Notes: a model not told the origin generated them from the letters alone. Shown: positions 8,050 through 15,891, counted from the stretch's first letter. The stretch is 64,000 nt of DNA from JAIBJN01 sp963842305 (GCA_963842305.1 CAWJFW010000003.1:62001-126000); one strand, 5' to 3'. Numbers and translations are program-made.

Positions 8050-8663
8050 TCGAGCCGCGCAACATCCGCACAGTCCCGGGAATGGGCGGGAAGGTGTTCG
8101 ACTGGCGCGGGACCGGCCTGGTCCGGCCGAGCGGCGGCCAGATCACGCCGCTGGTCATGGTGCATCACATCCCGGTCGTCCATAACGCAGAAGGCCTCGT
8201 CGACTTCCAGACCTTGGCCAACGTTTTGAATGGGAAAAGCCTTTCGATCCAAGCGGCGACTGACGCCGAAGGAAACGTGGCCCTGTTCGCGCCGTTTGAC
8301 AGGCGCTGTGACGGCCACCTGGGCGCGAACTCGCTTGCGTGCGGCATCGAACACATGCACATGAGGCTCGAGGAGAAGTGGACGGAGGAGCAAATGAGAG
8401 CCGCTGCCTGGTGCGCTCACCACGTCCTGGTAGACCACGGCATCAAGCCGCGGCGCGGGATTCTCACACCAGGCGACGGGTTTTTCGAGGACGGGGAATT
8501 CCACCTCACGAAAGAGGTGGGCGTGCAGCGCGGCGGCCACGTGTCCCACATGGAGGTCTCCCGCAAGATCGGCTCCAACCAGCGCACCGACCCCGGCCCG
8601 AAGTTCAGCTTCGCCCACCTCTACGAACTCACGAAGTTCTTCGGCAGGAACAACCGCTTCTGA
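8046..8663 (+). CDS. N-acetylmuramoyl-L-alanine amidase-like (Amidase_2 fold) protein
   Basis: 205 aa. The order of motifs matches Amidase_2/PGRP-type enzymes that cleave the bond between MurNAc and the peptide stem. A first metal His lies in VMVHHIP (His40/41), followed by the core strand ANSLACGIEHMH (94-105), the helix WTEEQMRAAAWCAHHVLVDH, the second metal region GGHVSHMEVSRKIG (His165/168), and the closing TDPGPKF (181-187; Asp182 beside the third ligand). There is no signal peptide, as in phage endolysins or cytoplasmic homologues. It is coupled to the acidic ORF by a GTGA overlap and sits 243 bp downstream of a tRNA fragment, which fits a prophage remnant. The assignment is from motif order only. 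Confidence 0.6.
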   Translation: MIEPRNIRTVPGMGGKVFDWRGTGLVRPSGGQITPLVMVHHIPVVHNAEGLVDFQTLANVLNGKSLSIQAATDAEGNVALFAPFDRRCDGHLGANSLACGIEHMHMRLEEKWTEEQMRAAAWCAHHVLVDHGIKPRRGILTPGDGFFEDGEFHLTKEVGVQRGGHVSHMEVSRKIGSNQRTDPGPKFSFAHLYELTKFFGRNNRF

Positions 8664-8799
8664 CCCGTGACCGCGCGGAAGACGCCGGCTGAAATCGGCG
8701 CGAGGTAGTCGGGACGGGCCGACCCCTGGCGCTGGGAAGAACGAGGCTGACGGAGTAACCTCGCCCTGAACACCTGAGAGCTCACAAGGGGGGTCGAGG

Positions 8800-9327
8800 G
8801 TGAGAAAACTCATTCTTTCGGTGGGGATCCTCGTGCTGCTGATCGCCGCCGCGCCTTCTGGCGCCGCGGTCTTCACGATTCACGGCGACTGGCGGATCGG
8901 CGGCTACGCGCTGAAACACGGAACGCTTGCCGGCGCGATCGACGAGTTCGGCCAGCCCGGCACCCGCCATCGGCGCGGCGGAAAGTGCGTCGTCCGCTGG
9001 CGCGGCCACGGGCTCAAGATCGTCTTTCGGCGCGGCGGGGGAAACCCGTGCCGTCCGGCGACGGGCATCTTCCTCAAGTTGCGCGGGAAGGGGCCCCACT
9101 GGCGAACCGGGCGCGGCCTGGAGAGAGCCGATCGGGTGAACCGGCTACAGCACCTGTATCCGAACGCGAAGTGGCACCCGGCTGGATCCGACTGGCCTGC
9201 AGGTTGGTGGCTCGTTCCCCGGCGCACTCAGGCCGGGGCGGGGAACCGCTACCCGGGCCTGCTCGCGACCGTAAGAGGGCGGCGGGTGAGCTCGTTCCAG
9301 GTCCGGCAACCGGCCGGCGGCCGCTGA
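8800..9327 (+). CDS. Secreted protein of unknown function
   Basis: 175 aa with a Sec signal peptide (about 23 residues, RKLILSVGILVLLIAAAPSG, ending near AAA/V). The GTG start has a strong GGGGGG run 6-10 nt upstream. The mature protein has a short N-terminal module (YALKHGTLAGAIDEFGQPG), two Cys that may pair (KCVVRW, NPCRPAT), and a basic middle. Its layout (signal peptide, a start-of-domain helix with FGxP, beta-rich rest, LHxLYPNA/LHNAYPGL segment) recurs in the secreted protein at 19437-19934, so the two look like distant relatives. Function unknown; exported, monocistronic as far as can be seen. Confidence 0.7.
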   Translation: MRKLILSVGILVLLIAAAPSGAAVFTIHGDWRIGGYALKHGTLAGAIDEFGQPGTRHRRGGKCVVRWRGHGLKIVFRRGGGNPCRPATGIFLKLRGKGPHWRTGRGLERADRVNRLQHLYPNAKWHPAGSDWPAGWWLVPRRTQAGAGNRYPGLLATVRGRRVSSFQVRQPAGGR

Positions 9328-9440
9328 GCCTCCGGCGAACCGACTAGCATCCACTCGTCTCCGAGCACGGCTGGGAACCCCTCTCCGGCGGCCGCTGGCG
9401 CCAACGTCTTCCACGCCGCGGGCCTTACGACCGCGAGCAG

Positions 9441-10088
9441 ATGCTGGTCGAGTTCGCGCGCGGACGGCGCGTCGCCCATGTCGGCTTCGTCGACGAGCAT
9501 CGCCTCGACGCGAAGGTCGGGCAGGGGACCTGGCTCCATGCCCGCCTCGCCGAGTCGGCCTCGTCGCTGGTTGGGCTCGACGTCGAGGAAGAGGGTGTGC
9601 GCTGGGCGGTCGAGCGCGGCTTCGACGCCCACGCCGTCGACGCACAGTCGGCAGAGGCCGTCGCGGAGCTCGGTCTCGAGCCCGTCGACGTGGTCATCGC
9701 CGGCGAGGTGGTCGAGCATCTGGACGCGCCCGGGCCCTTCTTCGCGGCGCTCCGGCAGCTCGTCCGCGAGGACGGCCTCCTGGTCGTGACGACCCCGAAC
9801 GCGTACCGGCTACTGAACTTCCTGGCGCCGGTCGGGGGCGTCGAGCTCGTGCACCCAGATCACACCGCCTGGCACAGCCCGCACACCCTGGCGACCCTGC
9901 TCGAGCGAAGCGGCTGGGGAGTCGTGGGGATCGCCTACTACCAGAACCCGGCGCCGCAGCTGCATGGCGTCACCGGAACGCTCGTACGCGGCGCCCGGGC
10001 CGCGTTCGTCCGCATCGGCCGCCTGGCTCCTTACTGGAGCGACGGCCTGGTGGTCTGGGCGCACCCCGCCCCGCTCTCCCGCGGCTAA
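9441..10088 (+). CDS. Class I SAM-dependent methyltransferase
   Basis: 215 aa. Rossmann-type features of the small-molecule methyltransferases: motif I-like RRVAHVGFVDEHR, acidic end of strand 2 (LVGLDVEEEG), motif IV-like PVDVVIAGEVVEHLDAPG, and VREDGLLVVTTPN. This is the layout of UbiG/lipid or glycan methyltransferases. The frame stays open and coding-like for about 90 bases before the ATG (EHGWEPLSGGRWRQRL...) but contains no ATG, GTG or TTG, so the 5' end may be truncated or start at an unusual codon. It ends just upstream of tRNA-Asp. Confidence 0.8.
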   Translation: MLVEFARGRRVAHVGFVDEHRLDAKVGQGTWLHARLAESASSLVGLDVEEEGVRWAVERGFDAHAVDAQSAEAVAELGLEPVDVVIAGEVVEHLDAPGPFFAALRQLVREDGLLVVTTPNAYRLLNFLAPVGGVELVHPDHTAWHSPHTLATLLERSGWGVVGIAYYQNPAPQLHGVTGTLVRGARAAFVRIGRLAPYWSDGLVVWAHPAPLSRG

Positions 10089-10103
10089 GATTGTCCGGCG
10101 CCC

Positions 10104-10177
<74 letters not shown>

Positions 10178-10226
10178 TAAAACTCCCACAAATCGAACCC
10201 GTTTCTGCGATGGCGGCTCCTAGTGC

Positions 10227-10259
10227 GGGTCGACCGGCGGAGTTGCCTCCGGCCGACCC
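10227..10259 (-). terminator. Hairpin downstream of the first usp gene
   Basis: Inverted repeat GGGTCG-A-CCGG / CCGG-C-CGACCC around an 11-nt loop, 44 nt past the usp stop. No T-run follows. Its loop and flank (CGGAGTTGCCTCC, CCCCGTCTGA) are nearly the same as the hairpin after the second usp gene. Confidence 0.6.
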
Positions 10260-10303
10260 CGTCTGACCTAAGCGCTCCCCGAGCGCAAGCGAAACGACGG
10301 CTT

Positions 10304-10750
10304 CTAGCCGTGCGACCGCTGGAGCGGCTCGATCCGCTCTGTCATGTCCGCTCCCGCGACAAGGACCGGGCAGGGGGCGCGGGCAACGACCTCCGTGCTG
10401 ACGCTACCGAGAAGCAGTCGGCCCAGGGCCCCGTGTCCGCGAGACCCGACGACCACAAGGTCGTAGCCGCCCGTCGTCGCTTCGGCGACGATCTGCTCGG
10501 CCGGGTCGCCAGCTTCCATCTTCATCTCGGACGGGATACCGAGCTCGCGGAGGTACGCGTGCGCCCTTGCCACGTCCTCGTGTGAGTGGGGACGAAGCAT
10601 GACGTGGCCTCCGGACTTCGAACCGCGGGCGTCCGGCGGAACGACGCTCAGCACGGTGATCTCACCCTTACCCTCGGCCGCCAGCTTCGCAGTCTCCTCG
10701 AGCGCGTGCCGGCTGTGCTCGAAACCGTCATATGTAAGCAGGATCCTCAT
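10304..10750 (-). CDS. Universal stress protein (UspA family)
   Basis: 148 aa, one Usp domain. The start MRILLTYDGFEHSRHALEET gives the first strand and helix. The ATP-binding signature is complete in VVVGSRGHGALGRLLLGSVS (G-x2-G-x9-G-S), so it belongs to the nucleotide-binding Usp class. Usp proteins help cells survive hypoxia, nitric oxide and starvation. It is transcribed away from the histidine kinase and lies directly after a second usp gene on the same strand (58 bp between them, filled by a hairpin). In mycobacteria usp genes are the hallmark targets of the DosR system; the presence of a DevS/DosT-like kinase next door makes the same logic likely here. Confidence 0.92.
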   Translation of the reverse strand: MRILLTYDGFEHSRHALEETAKLAAEGKGEITVLSVVPPDARGSKSGGHVMLRPHSHEDVARAHAYLRELGIPSEMKMEAGDPAEQIVAEATTGGYDLVVVGSRGHGALGRLLLGSVSTEVVARAPCPVLVAGADMTERIEPLQRSHG

Positions 10751-10769
10751 TCCGTTATCTCCTTTTCAG

Positions 10770-10802
10770 GGGGACCGGCGGAGTCGCCTCTGCCGGCCCC
10801 CG
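10770..10802 (-). terminator. Hairpin between the two usp genes
   Basis: Inverted repeat GGGGG-A-CCGGC / GCCGG-CCCCC with a 12-nt loop, beginning 6 nt after the stop of the upstream usp gene. It could end or attenuate transcription, or stabilise the upstream message. It is a near copy of the hairpin at 10227-10259. Confidence 0.6.
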
Positions 10803-10808
10803 TCTGAT

Positions 10809-11258
10809 CTACGCGGGCGACTCCGCGGGCGCCTTGGCGGTCTTCACAACCAAGACCGGCCGTGACGCGTGCCGGAGCACGCCTTGGGAGACGCTGCCGA
10901 GAATGGCCGAGGCGACCGCGTTGCGGCCTCTGCTGCCGAGCACGATCAGGTCGGCGTTTTTCGAGTCGGCGAGGGCGACGATCGTCTCGACCGTCTCGCC
11001 CCCGAACCGCTCGAGCGCGTAGGAGACGCCGGCGGCGTCGGCCGCTTCGGCGGCGTCCTTGAGCGCGGCTTCCGAATCGTCGATCTCTTCCCGGTGGGTC
11101 AGGGCGTGCGCTCCGCCCTTGCCGCCACGAACTTCCTCGGAGGGAGTCACGTGCACGAACGTGACGTCGGCGCCCTGCTCGTCGGCGAGCTCGAGGCCGA
11201 CATCGACTGCCTCCTGCGCGGAGGGCGAGCCATCGGTTGCGATCAGGATCTGCTTCAT
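10809..11258 (-). CDS. Universal stress protein (UspA family)
   Basis: 149 aa. Start fixed by AAAGGAGG five nt before ATG at 11258 (MKQILIATDGSPSAQEAV). The ATP-binding motif reads VLGSRGRNAVASAILGSVSQ, again the G-x2-G-x9-G-S class. The middle is more acidic (EEIDDSEAALKDAAEAAD) than in the neighbour. It is divergent from the two-GAF histidine kinase with a shared 109-bp control region that contains a leaderless promoter for the kinase and a GGGG-AAT-CCCC inverted repeat. Probably co-regulated with the kinase. Confidence 0.92.
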   Translation of the reverse strand: MKQILIATDGSPSAQEAVDVGLELADEQGADVTFVHVTPSEEVRGGKGGAHALTHREEIDDSEAALKDAAEAADAAGVSYALERFGGETVETIVALADSKNADLIVLGSRGRNAVASAILGSVSQGVLRHASRPVLVVKTAKAPAESPA

Positions 11259-11318
11259 GGTTCCTCCTTTTGCCTTGCCTAGGCCTAGAAGGTACGGCCG
11301 CCGAGCTCGCTGGCCATC

Positions 11319-11361
11319 GGGGAATCCCCTCTTTGAACCGTCAGGGGTTATTGCGGATACT
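11319..11361 (+). promoter_or_regulatory. Promoter of the GAF kinase with adjacent inverted repeat
   Basis: TTGAAC (11333-11338), a 17-bp spacer and GATACT (11356-11361) form a good sigma-70-type promoter ending 6 nt before the GTG start at 11368, so the mRNA is probably leaderless; no ribosome-binding site is present. Just upstream, 11319-11329 reads GGGG-AAT-CCCC, an inverted repeat that could be an operator in the divergent usp/kinase region. Confidence 0.55.
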
Positions 11362-11367
11362 CCGCGC

Positions 11368-13005
11368 GTGACCTCTCGGGAGCGCGAGTCTTCCTTCCAG
11401 GGTCTTGTGGAGGCCGGCATCGCGATCAGCTCCGAGCTGACGCTCGACGGCCTCCTCCAGCTTCTGGCCGAGACAGCCGCCGAGTTAACCGGCGCGCGCT
11501 ACGCGGCCCTCGGCGTCATCGATACCGCGGGGCGTGAGCTGGAGCGGTTCATCACCCACGGGATCGATCCCGAGACGCATGCGGCCATCGGCGACCTTCC
11601 GCGGGGGCGCGGGATCCTTGGCGTGCTGATCCGCGACGCACGGGCGCTCCGGCTGCATGACATCAACGAGGACGAGCGCTCTGTCGGCTTCCCGCCGAAC
11701 CATCCGCCCATGAAGAGCTTTCTGGGCGTCCCGATCCTGCTTCGCGGCGTCGCCTACGGGAATCTCTATCTGACCGAGAAGGAAGGTGGCGCTGACTTCA
11801 GCGAGGAGGACGAGAAGCTCGTGACGCTGCTGGCGTCACAGGCCGCGGTCGCGATCGAGAATGCACGTCTTTACGAGTCGAGCCGCGCGTGGGCGCGCCA
11901 GCTCGAGTCGCTGGAGGAGATCACCGCAGCGATGCTCAGCGACATCGAGCCGGGCCGGCTTCTGCATCTGATCGTCGAGAGGATGAGCGAGCTCATCGAC
12001 GCCCGCTTCGTCGCGATCCTCACGCAGGTGGGCGAGGGATGGCTCGAGATCGCGGCGGCGCATGGCGAGGGAGAAGCGGATCTCGTGGGGCACCGCCTGT
12101 CGATCGAGCGCTCGAAGAGCGGTCGTGTCTTCCGCGAGGGAACGAGCGTGCGGGTGGACTCGGTCATCGACGATCCCGATGTGGATCCCGAGCTGATGCG
12201 GCGCGTCGGCGCGAGGGCCGGCCTGTGGACTCCTCTGACGCTCCGGGGCAAGTCGATCGGTGTTCTCATGTCGCTAGACCGCCGCCAGTTCGACCCGCGT
12301 TTCAGCGATGCCGACCTGCGTCTCGCGCAGCGGTTCGCGGCGCGGGCGGCGGTTGCCGTCGACCTCTCGGACCGCGTGGCACGGGTCACCGTTCAGCGGA
12401 TCCTGGGCGGTCAGGAGCAGGAACGGCGCCGGCTCTCGCGTGAGCTTCACGACGAGACGGGGCAGGCGCTGACGTCGATTCTGCTCGGTTTGAAGTCCCT
12501 TGGGGAGGCCAGGGACACGGATCGCTTCGCGGCCGCGCTAGCCGACCTCCGCGAGCTCGTCACGGTCACCCTTCAGGATGTCCGCCGGCTTGCCGTTGAG
12601 CTGCGCCCGAAGGCTCTTGACGACTTCGGATTGGCTCCGGCGCTCGACCGCCTCATCTCCAACTTCGAAGAGCAGACTGGAATCGACACGCAGCTCGAAG
12701 CGCGGCTCCCCGAGGACAGGCTGCCGAGTGAGGTCGAGACCGTGCTCTACCGCGTCGTGCAGGAGGCGCTCACCAACATCGTCAAGCACGCACAGGCCCA
12801 GCATGTGAGCGTGGTCTTGCAGACCAGGCCGGGTAAGGTCACCGCGGTGATCGAGGACGACGGGCGCGGCTTCCTGGCGAACGAAGAGGAAGGCGACGGC
12901 CTCGGGCTCATCGGTATGAGAGAGCGCGCCGGACTCGTCGATGGGCGCCTCGAAATCGAGTCGTCCACCTCCGGCACGACCATCGTCGTCGAGGTCCCGC
13001 TCTGA
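11368..13005 (+). CDS. Two-GAF sensor histidine kinase, DevS/DosT-like
   Basis: 545 aa, order GAF (about 25-170), GAF (185-330), HisKA_3 dimerisation domain with phospho-acceptor RRLSRELHDETGQ (His361), then HATPase with VQEALTNIVKHAQA (N box) and DDGRGF / GLGLIGMRERA (G boxes). The first GAF closely follows the mycobacterial DevS/DosT pattern: GDLPRGRGILGVLI, GFPPNHPPMKSFLGVP, GNLYLTEK and AAVAIENARLYE. His112 in PPNHPPM is, as I recall it, in the place of the heme-ligating His of DevS, so a heme sensor for O2, NO or redox is a reasonable inference, not proven. GTG start behind a leaderless promoter. The response regulator follows at once. NirK and two Usp genes in the same interval suit an NO/hypoxia response. 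Confidence 0.88.
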   Translation: MTSRERESSFQGLVEAGIAISSELTLDGLLQLLAETAAELTGARYAALGVIDTAGRELERFITHGIDPETHAAIGDLPRGRGILGVLIRDARALRLHDINEDERSVGFPPNHPPMKSFLGVPILLRGVAYGNLYLTEKEGGADFSEEDEKLVTLLASQAAVAIENARLYESSRAWARQLESLEEITAAMLSDIEPGRLLHLIVERMSELIDARFVAILTQVGEGWLEIAAAHGEGEADLVGHRLSIERSKSGRVFREGTSVRVDSVIDDPDVDPELMRRVGARAGLWTPLTLRGKSIGVLMSLDRRQFDPRFSDADLRLAQRFAARAAVAVDLSDRVARVTVQRILGGQEQERRRLSRELHDETGQALTSILLGLKSLGEARDTDRFAAALADLRELVTVTLQDVRRLAVELRPKALDDFGLAPALDRLISNFEEQTGIDTQLEARLPEDRLPSEVETVLYRVVQEALTNIVKHAQAQHVSVVLQTRPGKVTAVIEDDGRGFLANEEEGDGLGLIGMRERAGLVDGRLEIESSTSGTTIVVEVPL

Positions 13006-13019
13006 CCAGCATCAGGATC

Positions 13020-13643
13020 GTGATCGTCGACGACCACGCTGTCGTCCGCTCGGGGCTCCGCATGCTGCTCAACTCCGCGGAGGGCTTCGAGACCGTGGCC
13101 GAGGCCGGGAATGCGCGGGACGCCATCTTCGAGGTACGCAAGCACAAGCCGGACGTCGTCCTTCTGGACATCGGCCTTCCGGACAAGAGCGGCATCGAGG
13201 TAGCCGCCGAGGTCCTCGAGGAAGCGCCGGATGCGAAGGTGCTGATCCTTTCGATGGAGGACGACCCACGCTACGTTCGGGAGGCATTCGCTGCCGGCGC
13301 ATCGGGCTATGTGCTCAAGGAGGCAGCGGACATGGAGGTTGTCGACGCCCTAAGGCAAGTGGCGGGGGGCAATCGATATGTTCACCCAGCGCTCGGTGCG
13401 CAGATGGCGGTCGCCGAGGCCGAGGCGACGGCGCGCGCGGAAGCCGACCCGCTCTCTGATCGCGAGCGCGAGGTGCTGCGGCTGTTGGCCCTCGGCCATA
13501 CGAATCAGGAGATAGCAAAGACGCTGTTCATCTCCGTCCGAACGGCCGAGACGCATCGTGCACACATCATGCAGAAGCTCCGGCTCACGACCAGAGCCGA
13601 GCTCGTCCGCTACGCGCTCTCGCAGGGACTCCTAGAGGAGTGA
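13020..13643 (+). CDS. NarL/LuxR-family response regulator (DevR/DosR-like partner)
   Basis: 207 aa from the GTG at 13020. The receiver has acidic DD near the start (VIVDDHAVVRSG), phospho-acceptor Asp50 in VVLLDIGLPDKSG, Ser in LILSMEDD and Lys in GYVLKEAAD; a LuxR HTH follows (LSDREREVLRLLALGHTNQE, then VRTAETHRAHIMQKL). The first strand would be more complete if translation began at the CTG at 13002 (reading TSIRIVIVDDH), which overlaps the kinase TGA as CTGA; no ATG/GTG fits there. Either way it is coupled to the kinase. It should bind target promoters as a dimer once phosphorylated; the usp genes and nirK are the obvious candidate targets. Confidence 0.92.
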   Translation: MIVDDHAVVRSGLRMLLNSAEGFETVAEAGNARDAIFEVRKHKPDVVLLDIGLPDKSGIEVAAEVLEEAPDAKVLILSMEDDPRYVREAFAAGASGYVLKEAADMEVVDALRQVAGGNRYVHPALGAQMAVAEAEATARAEADPLSDREREVLRLLALGHTNQEIAKTLFISVRTAETHRAHIMQKLRLTTRAELVRYALSQGLLEE

Positions 13644-13778
13644 GACCTGCCCTCGGCGCGGGCTGCATGGGAGCCCGCGTGCCCGGCGAGGAATGGGCTC
13701 AGATGGCGCGCCGGAATCTTGGCGGCGGGCCACCAGAGAGGCTCCGAGTCTGCGACCGAAGCCGATCCCGCCCGCCGC

Positions 13779-14084
13779 TCAGGGCAGCTCGGAGGAAGAG
13801 CGACGAGTTACTGAGAAGGAGGCTGCGAAGCACAGGTCGAACGCCTCGGTAACGGTTTCGGCTCCCGCCGCGGCAATTGTCCCCGCCGCGGCGTCTGCTT
13901 GCTGCGCAGCAAGTCCGCCTTGCTTCACCGAAAACGTCTTGATGTCGCCCGGCCAGCGGCACACCTTTAGGCCGCGGGAGCGTAACCACCGCGTCGCCTG
14001 CTGAAGCGACTGCGGGAACCCCGCACGCGCAATCAGGCGGCCCACCGATGCAAGGGCGGGCTCTTGTGCCGAAGCTGAGCACAT
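13779..14084 (-). CDS. Hypothetical 101-aa protein (candidate)
   Basis: Minus-strand frame with a coherent composition: LIARAGFPQSLQQATRWLRSRGLKVC... followed by an Ala-rich helix-like AAQQADAAAGTIAAAGAE. ATG at 14084, divergent from the PH-like gene. No ribosome-binding site of note and no family recognised. It fills a 440-bp gap between the response regulator and the next gene, where the opposite strand shows no plausible gene. Confidence 0.38.
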   Translation of the reverse strand: MCSASAQEPALASVGRLIARAGFPQSLQQATRWLRSRGLKVCRWPGDIKTFSVKQGGLAAQQADAAAGTIAAAGAETVTEAFDLCFAASFSVTRRSSSELP

Positions 14085-14412
14085 GCTTCGAATGAGTTAC
14101 GCGGTCCTTTGGCGTGAGGGAGATGGCCCGGTGAGTGCCGGCAAGCTCCTTCTGAGGCCGACAAGCCTGCGCCTCGACACCGGCTCCGGTCACAACCGGG
14201 CTTCCTCGAAGGTGCTCCACTACGGGGACCTCGCAGGTGTCGAAACCGCATCCATTGCCGATCGCATTCGCCGTCGCCCGACCGCGATCGTCCAACGGAT
14301 CGGCGGAGGCTCGCTCAGCATCACCGCCGTCGACGGCCTGGGAAGCACGCGTGAGATCGTCGAGCGGCTCGCCGCGCACCTTGCCCCCAAGGCAACGCCA
14401 TCAGCCACTTGA
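14083..14412 (+). CDS. Small PH-like protein of unknown function
   Basis: 109 aa (a second ATG three codons in may be the true start, MSYAVLWREGDG). The pattern of short beta strands, GKLLLRPTSLRLD, VLHYGDLAGVETA, PTAIVQRIGGGSLSI, ending with a C-terminal helix STREIVERLAAHL, fits bacterial PH-like domains. No signal peptide or membrane segment. Located between the sensor system and nirK, same direction; function unknown. Confidence 0.6.
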   Translation: MLRMSYAVLWREGDGPVSAGKLLLRPTSLRLDTGSGHNRASSKVLHYGDLAGVETASIADRIRRRPTAIVQRIGGGSLSITAVDGLGSTREIVERLAAHLAPKATPSAT

Positions 14413-14551
14413 GCTACGAGTGACCTGGAGCTGCGGAAAACCCGCAGCCGATCTTGCGGGAAGTCCCTGCACAGATGCGGTTGCGCCCCGACGTTCCGCG
14501 AGGGTCTGGCTCGTACGTTGAGGTCAGGCACTCGACGAAAGAGAGAACGAG

Positions 14552-15733
14552 ATGGCAAGCCATACCGCCCCCAGCTACCGACGTCCGCGCGAGACGGACT
14601 CAGGTGCCTTCTTCAAGGTTGCCACCGTCCTCCTCGGAATTCTCGTCGCAGTCATCGGCCTCTTTGCGCTGCTCATGTGGGCGGACGCACGGAAGACCGA
14701 CAACGCGCCGGAAGTCGCCGTCACCGCTCTGAACCGCGCCGCGCCGCAAGGCTCGGCCACCGGTCATGCCGGTCATGCGCAAGCCGCTGACCACAACACC
14801 GCGCTTCCACTCGACAGCTTCGCCGGCGTCGTCCCCGAGAACGCCGACGCGCTCGCCGAGGCACACGCTCCGACTGACGCTGCGCTTCCGTCTGTCCCGG
14901 CCGGCGACCTGGTCAAGGTGCACATGGTCCTCAAGGACATGGTCGTCGAGGTCGCGCCCGGTGTGAAGTACAACACGTGGGCGTTCGACGGCCACGGCGC
15001 GCCCGGGCCCGTCATCCACGTCCGCGAAGGACAGACGGTCGAGATGACCCTGACGAACGGCGGCTCGATCCCCCACTCGATCGATTTCCACGCCGCGCGG
15101 ATCGCACCCAACGTCGCCTTCAGGGACGTCAACCCCGGCGATTCCTTCACGTTCCGCTTCAAGGCGGGCGACCCCGGCGTCTACATGTACCACTGTGGGA
15201 CGAAGCCGGTGCTCGCCCACATCGCGAACGGCATGTACGGCGCAATCGTCGTCGATCCCGCGAAGGCGCTTCCGAAGGTCGAAAACGAGTACGTGCTGGT
15301 CGCCAGCGAGTGGTACCTCGACAGCGACGGCATCTCCGAGCCGGCCAGCCTGAGCATGGACAAGGCGCGCGCGATGGCGCCCGACTGGACGACCTTCAAC
15401 GGCTATGCCAACCAGTACGTCACGCATCCGCTGACGGCCAAGCCGGGCGAGACCACGCGGTTCTACGTGGTCGCCGCCGGTCCGACCCTCGACACCAACT
15501 TCCACGTCGTCGGAACGATCTTCGACCGGGCCTGGGTCAACGCCGACGTCACGAACCCGCCGCAGAACGGCGTTCAGACGCTCCTCGTCCCCGCCGGAGG
15601 CGCCGCCATCTTCGACGTGAAGATCGACGAGCCCGGCCTTTATCCCTTCGTCAGCCACGCCTTCGCCCACGTGGACCTCGGTCAGGTCGGCCTCCTCAAG
15701 GTCGGCAAGGTCGACGGCACCATGTCGCACTAG
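14552..15733 (+). CDS. nirK: Copper-containing nitrite reductase (NirK-type), membrane-anchored
   Basis: 393 aa; two cupredoxin domains that reduce nitrite to nitric oxide outside the membrane. All ligands expected for NirK can be placed. Type 1 copper: His175 (IPHSIDFH), Cys215 and His223 (YHCGTKPVLAH), Met228 (ANGMYG). Type 2 copper: His180, His214 and His369 (FVSHAF) . Catalytic pair: Asp178 and His318 (NFHVVG). An N-terminal membrane helix (about 21-43) replaces a cleavable signal, and a 100-residue linker (with GHAGHAQAADH) separates it from the catalytic part. A multicopper oxidase of the same fold is the alternative, but domain 2 has the NirK ligands, not HxH pairs. ATG after AAAGAGAGAACGAG. 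Confidence 0.85.
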   Translation: MASHTAPSYRRPRETDSGAFFKVATVLLGILVAVIGLFALLMWADARKTDNAPEVAVTALNRAAPQGSATGHAGHAQAADHNTALPLDSFAGVVPENADALAEAHAPTDAALPSVPAGDLVKVHMVLKDMVVEVAPGVKYNTWAFDGHGAPGPVIHVREGQTVEMTLTNGGSIPHSIDFHAARIAPNVAFRDVNPGDSFTFRFKAGDPGVYMYHCGTKPVLAHIANGMYGAIVVDPAKALPKVENEYVLVASEWYLDSDGISEPASLSMDKARAMAPDWTTFNGYANQYVTHPLTAKPGETTRFYVVAAGPTLDTNFHVVGTIFDRAWVNADVTNPPQNGVQTLLVPAGGAAIFDVKIDEPGLYPFVSHAFAHVDLGQVGLLKVGKVDGTMSH

Positions 15734-15891
15734 GGCCTGCCGTTGTCATCAAAGCTACGGCGCCTGGCCGCGGTGCGGGAAAACCGAAATCGCCACGCGG
15801 TCAGCCCGCAAGCAAAGTCGGCGCAGCCCCGGATGGCGCGCTCATCGTCCCGAGTAAAGCTCTCGTCATGACAACCCGGAAGGAGAGCAAG

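Noticed and set aside
14600..15730. A 376-codon open frame antisense to nirK
   Set aside because: Same effect; the nirK copper ligands are all on the + strand.
15734..15891. GC-rich leader between nirK and the next membrane protein with several short pairings (possible riboswitch)
   Set aside because: I tried to match cobalamin, c-di-GMP and SAM consensus elements and none fits well enough.
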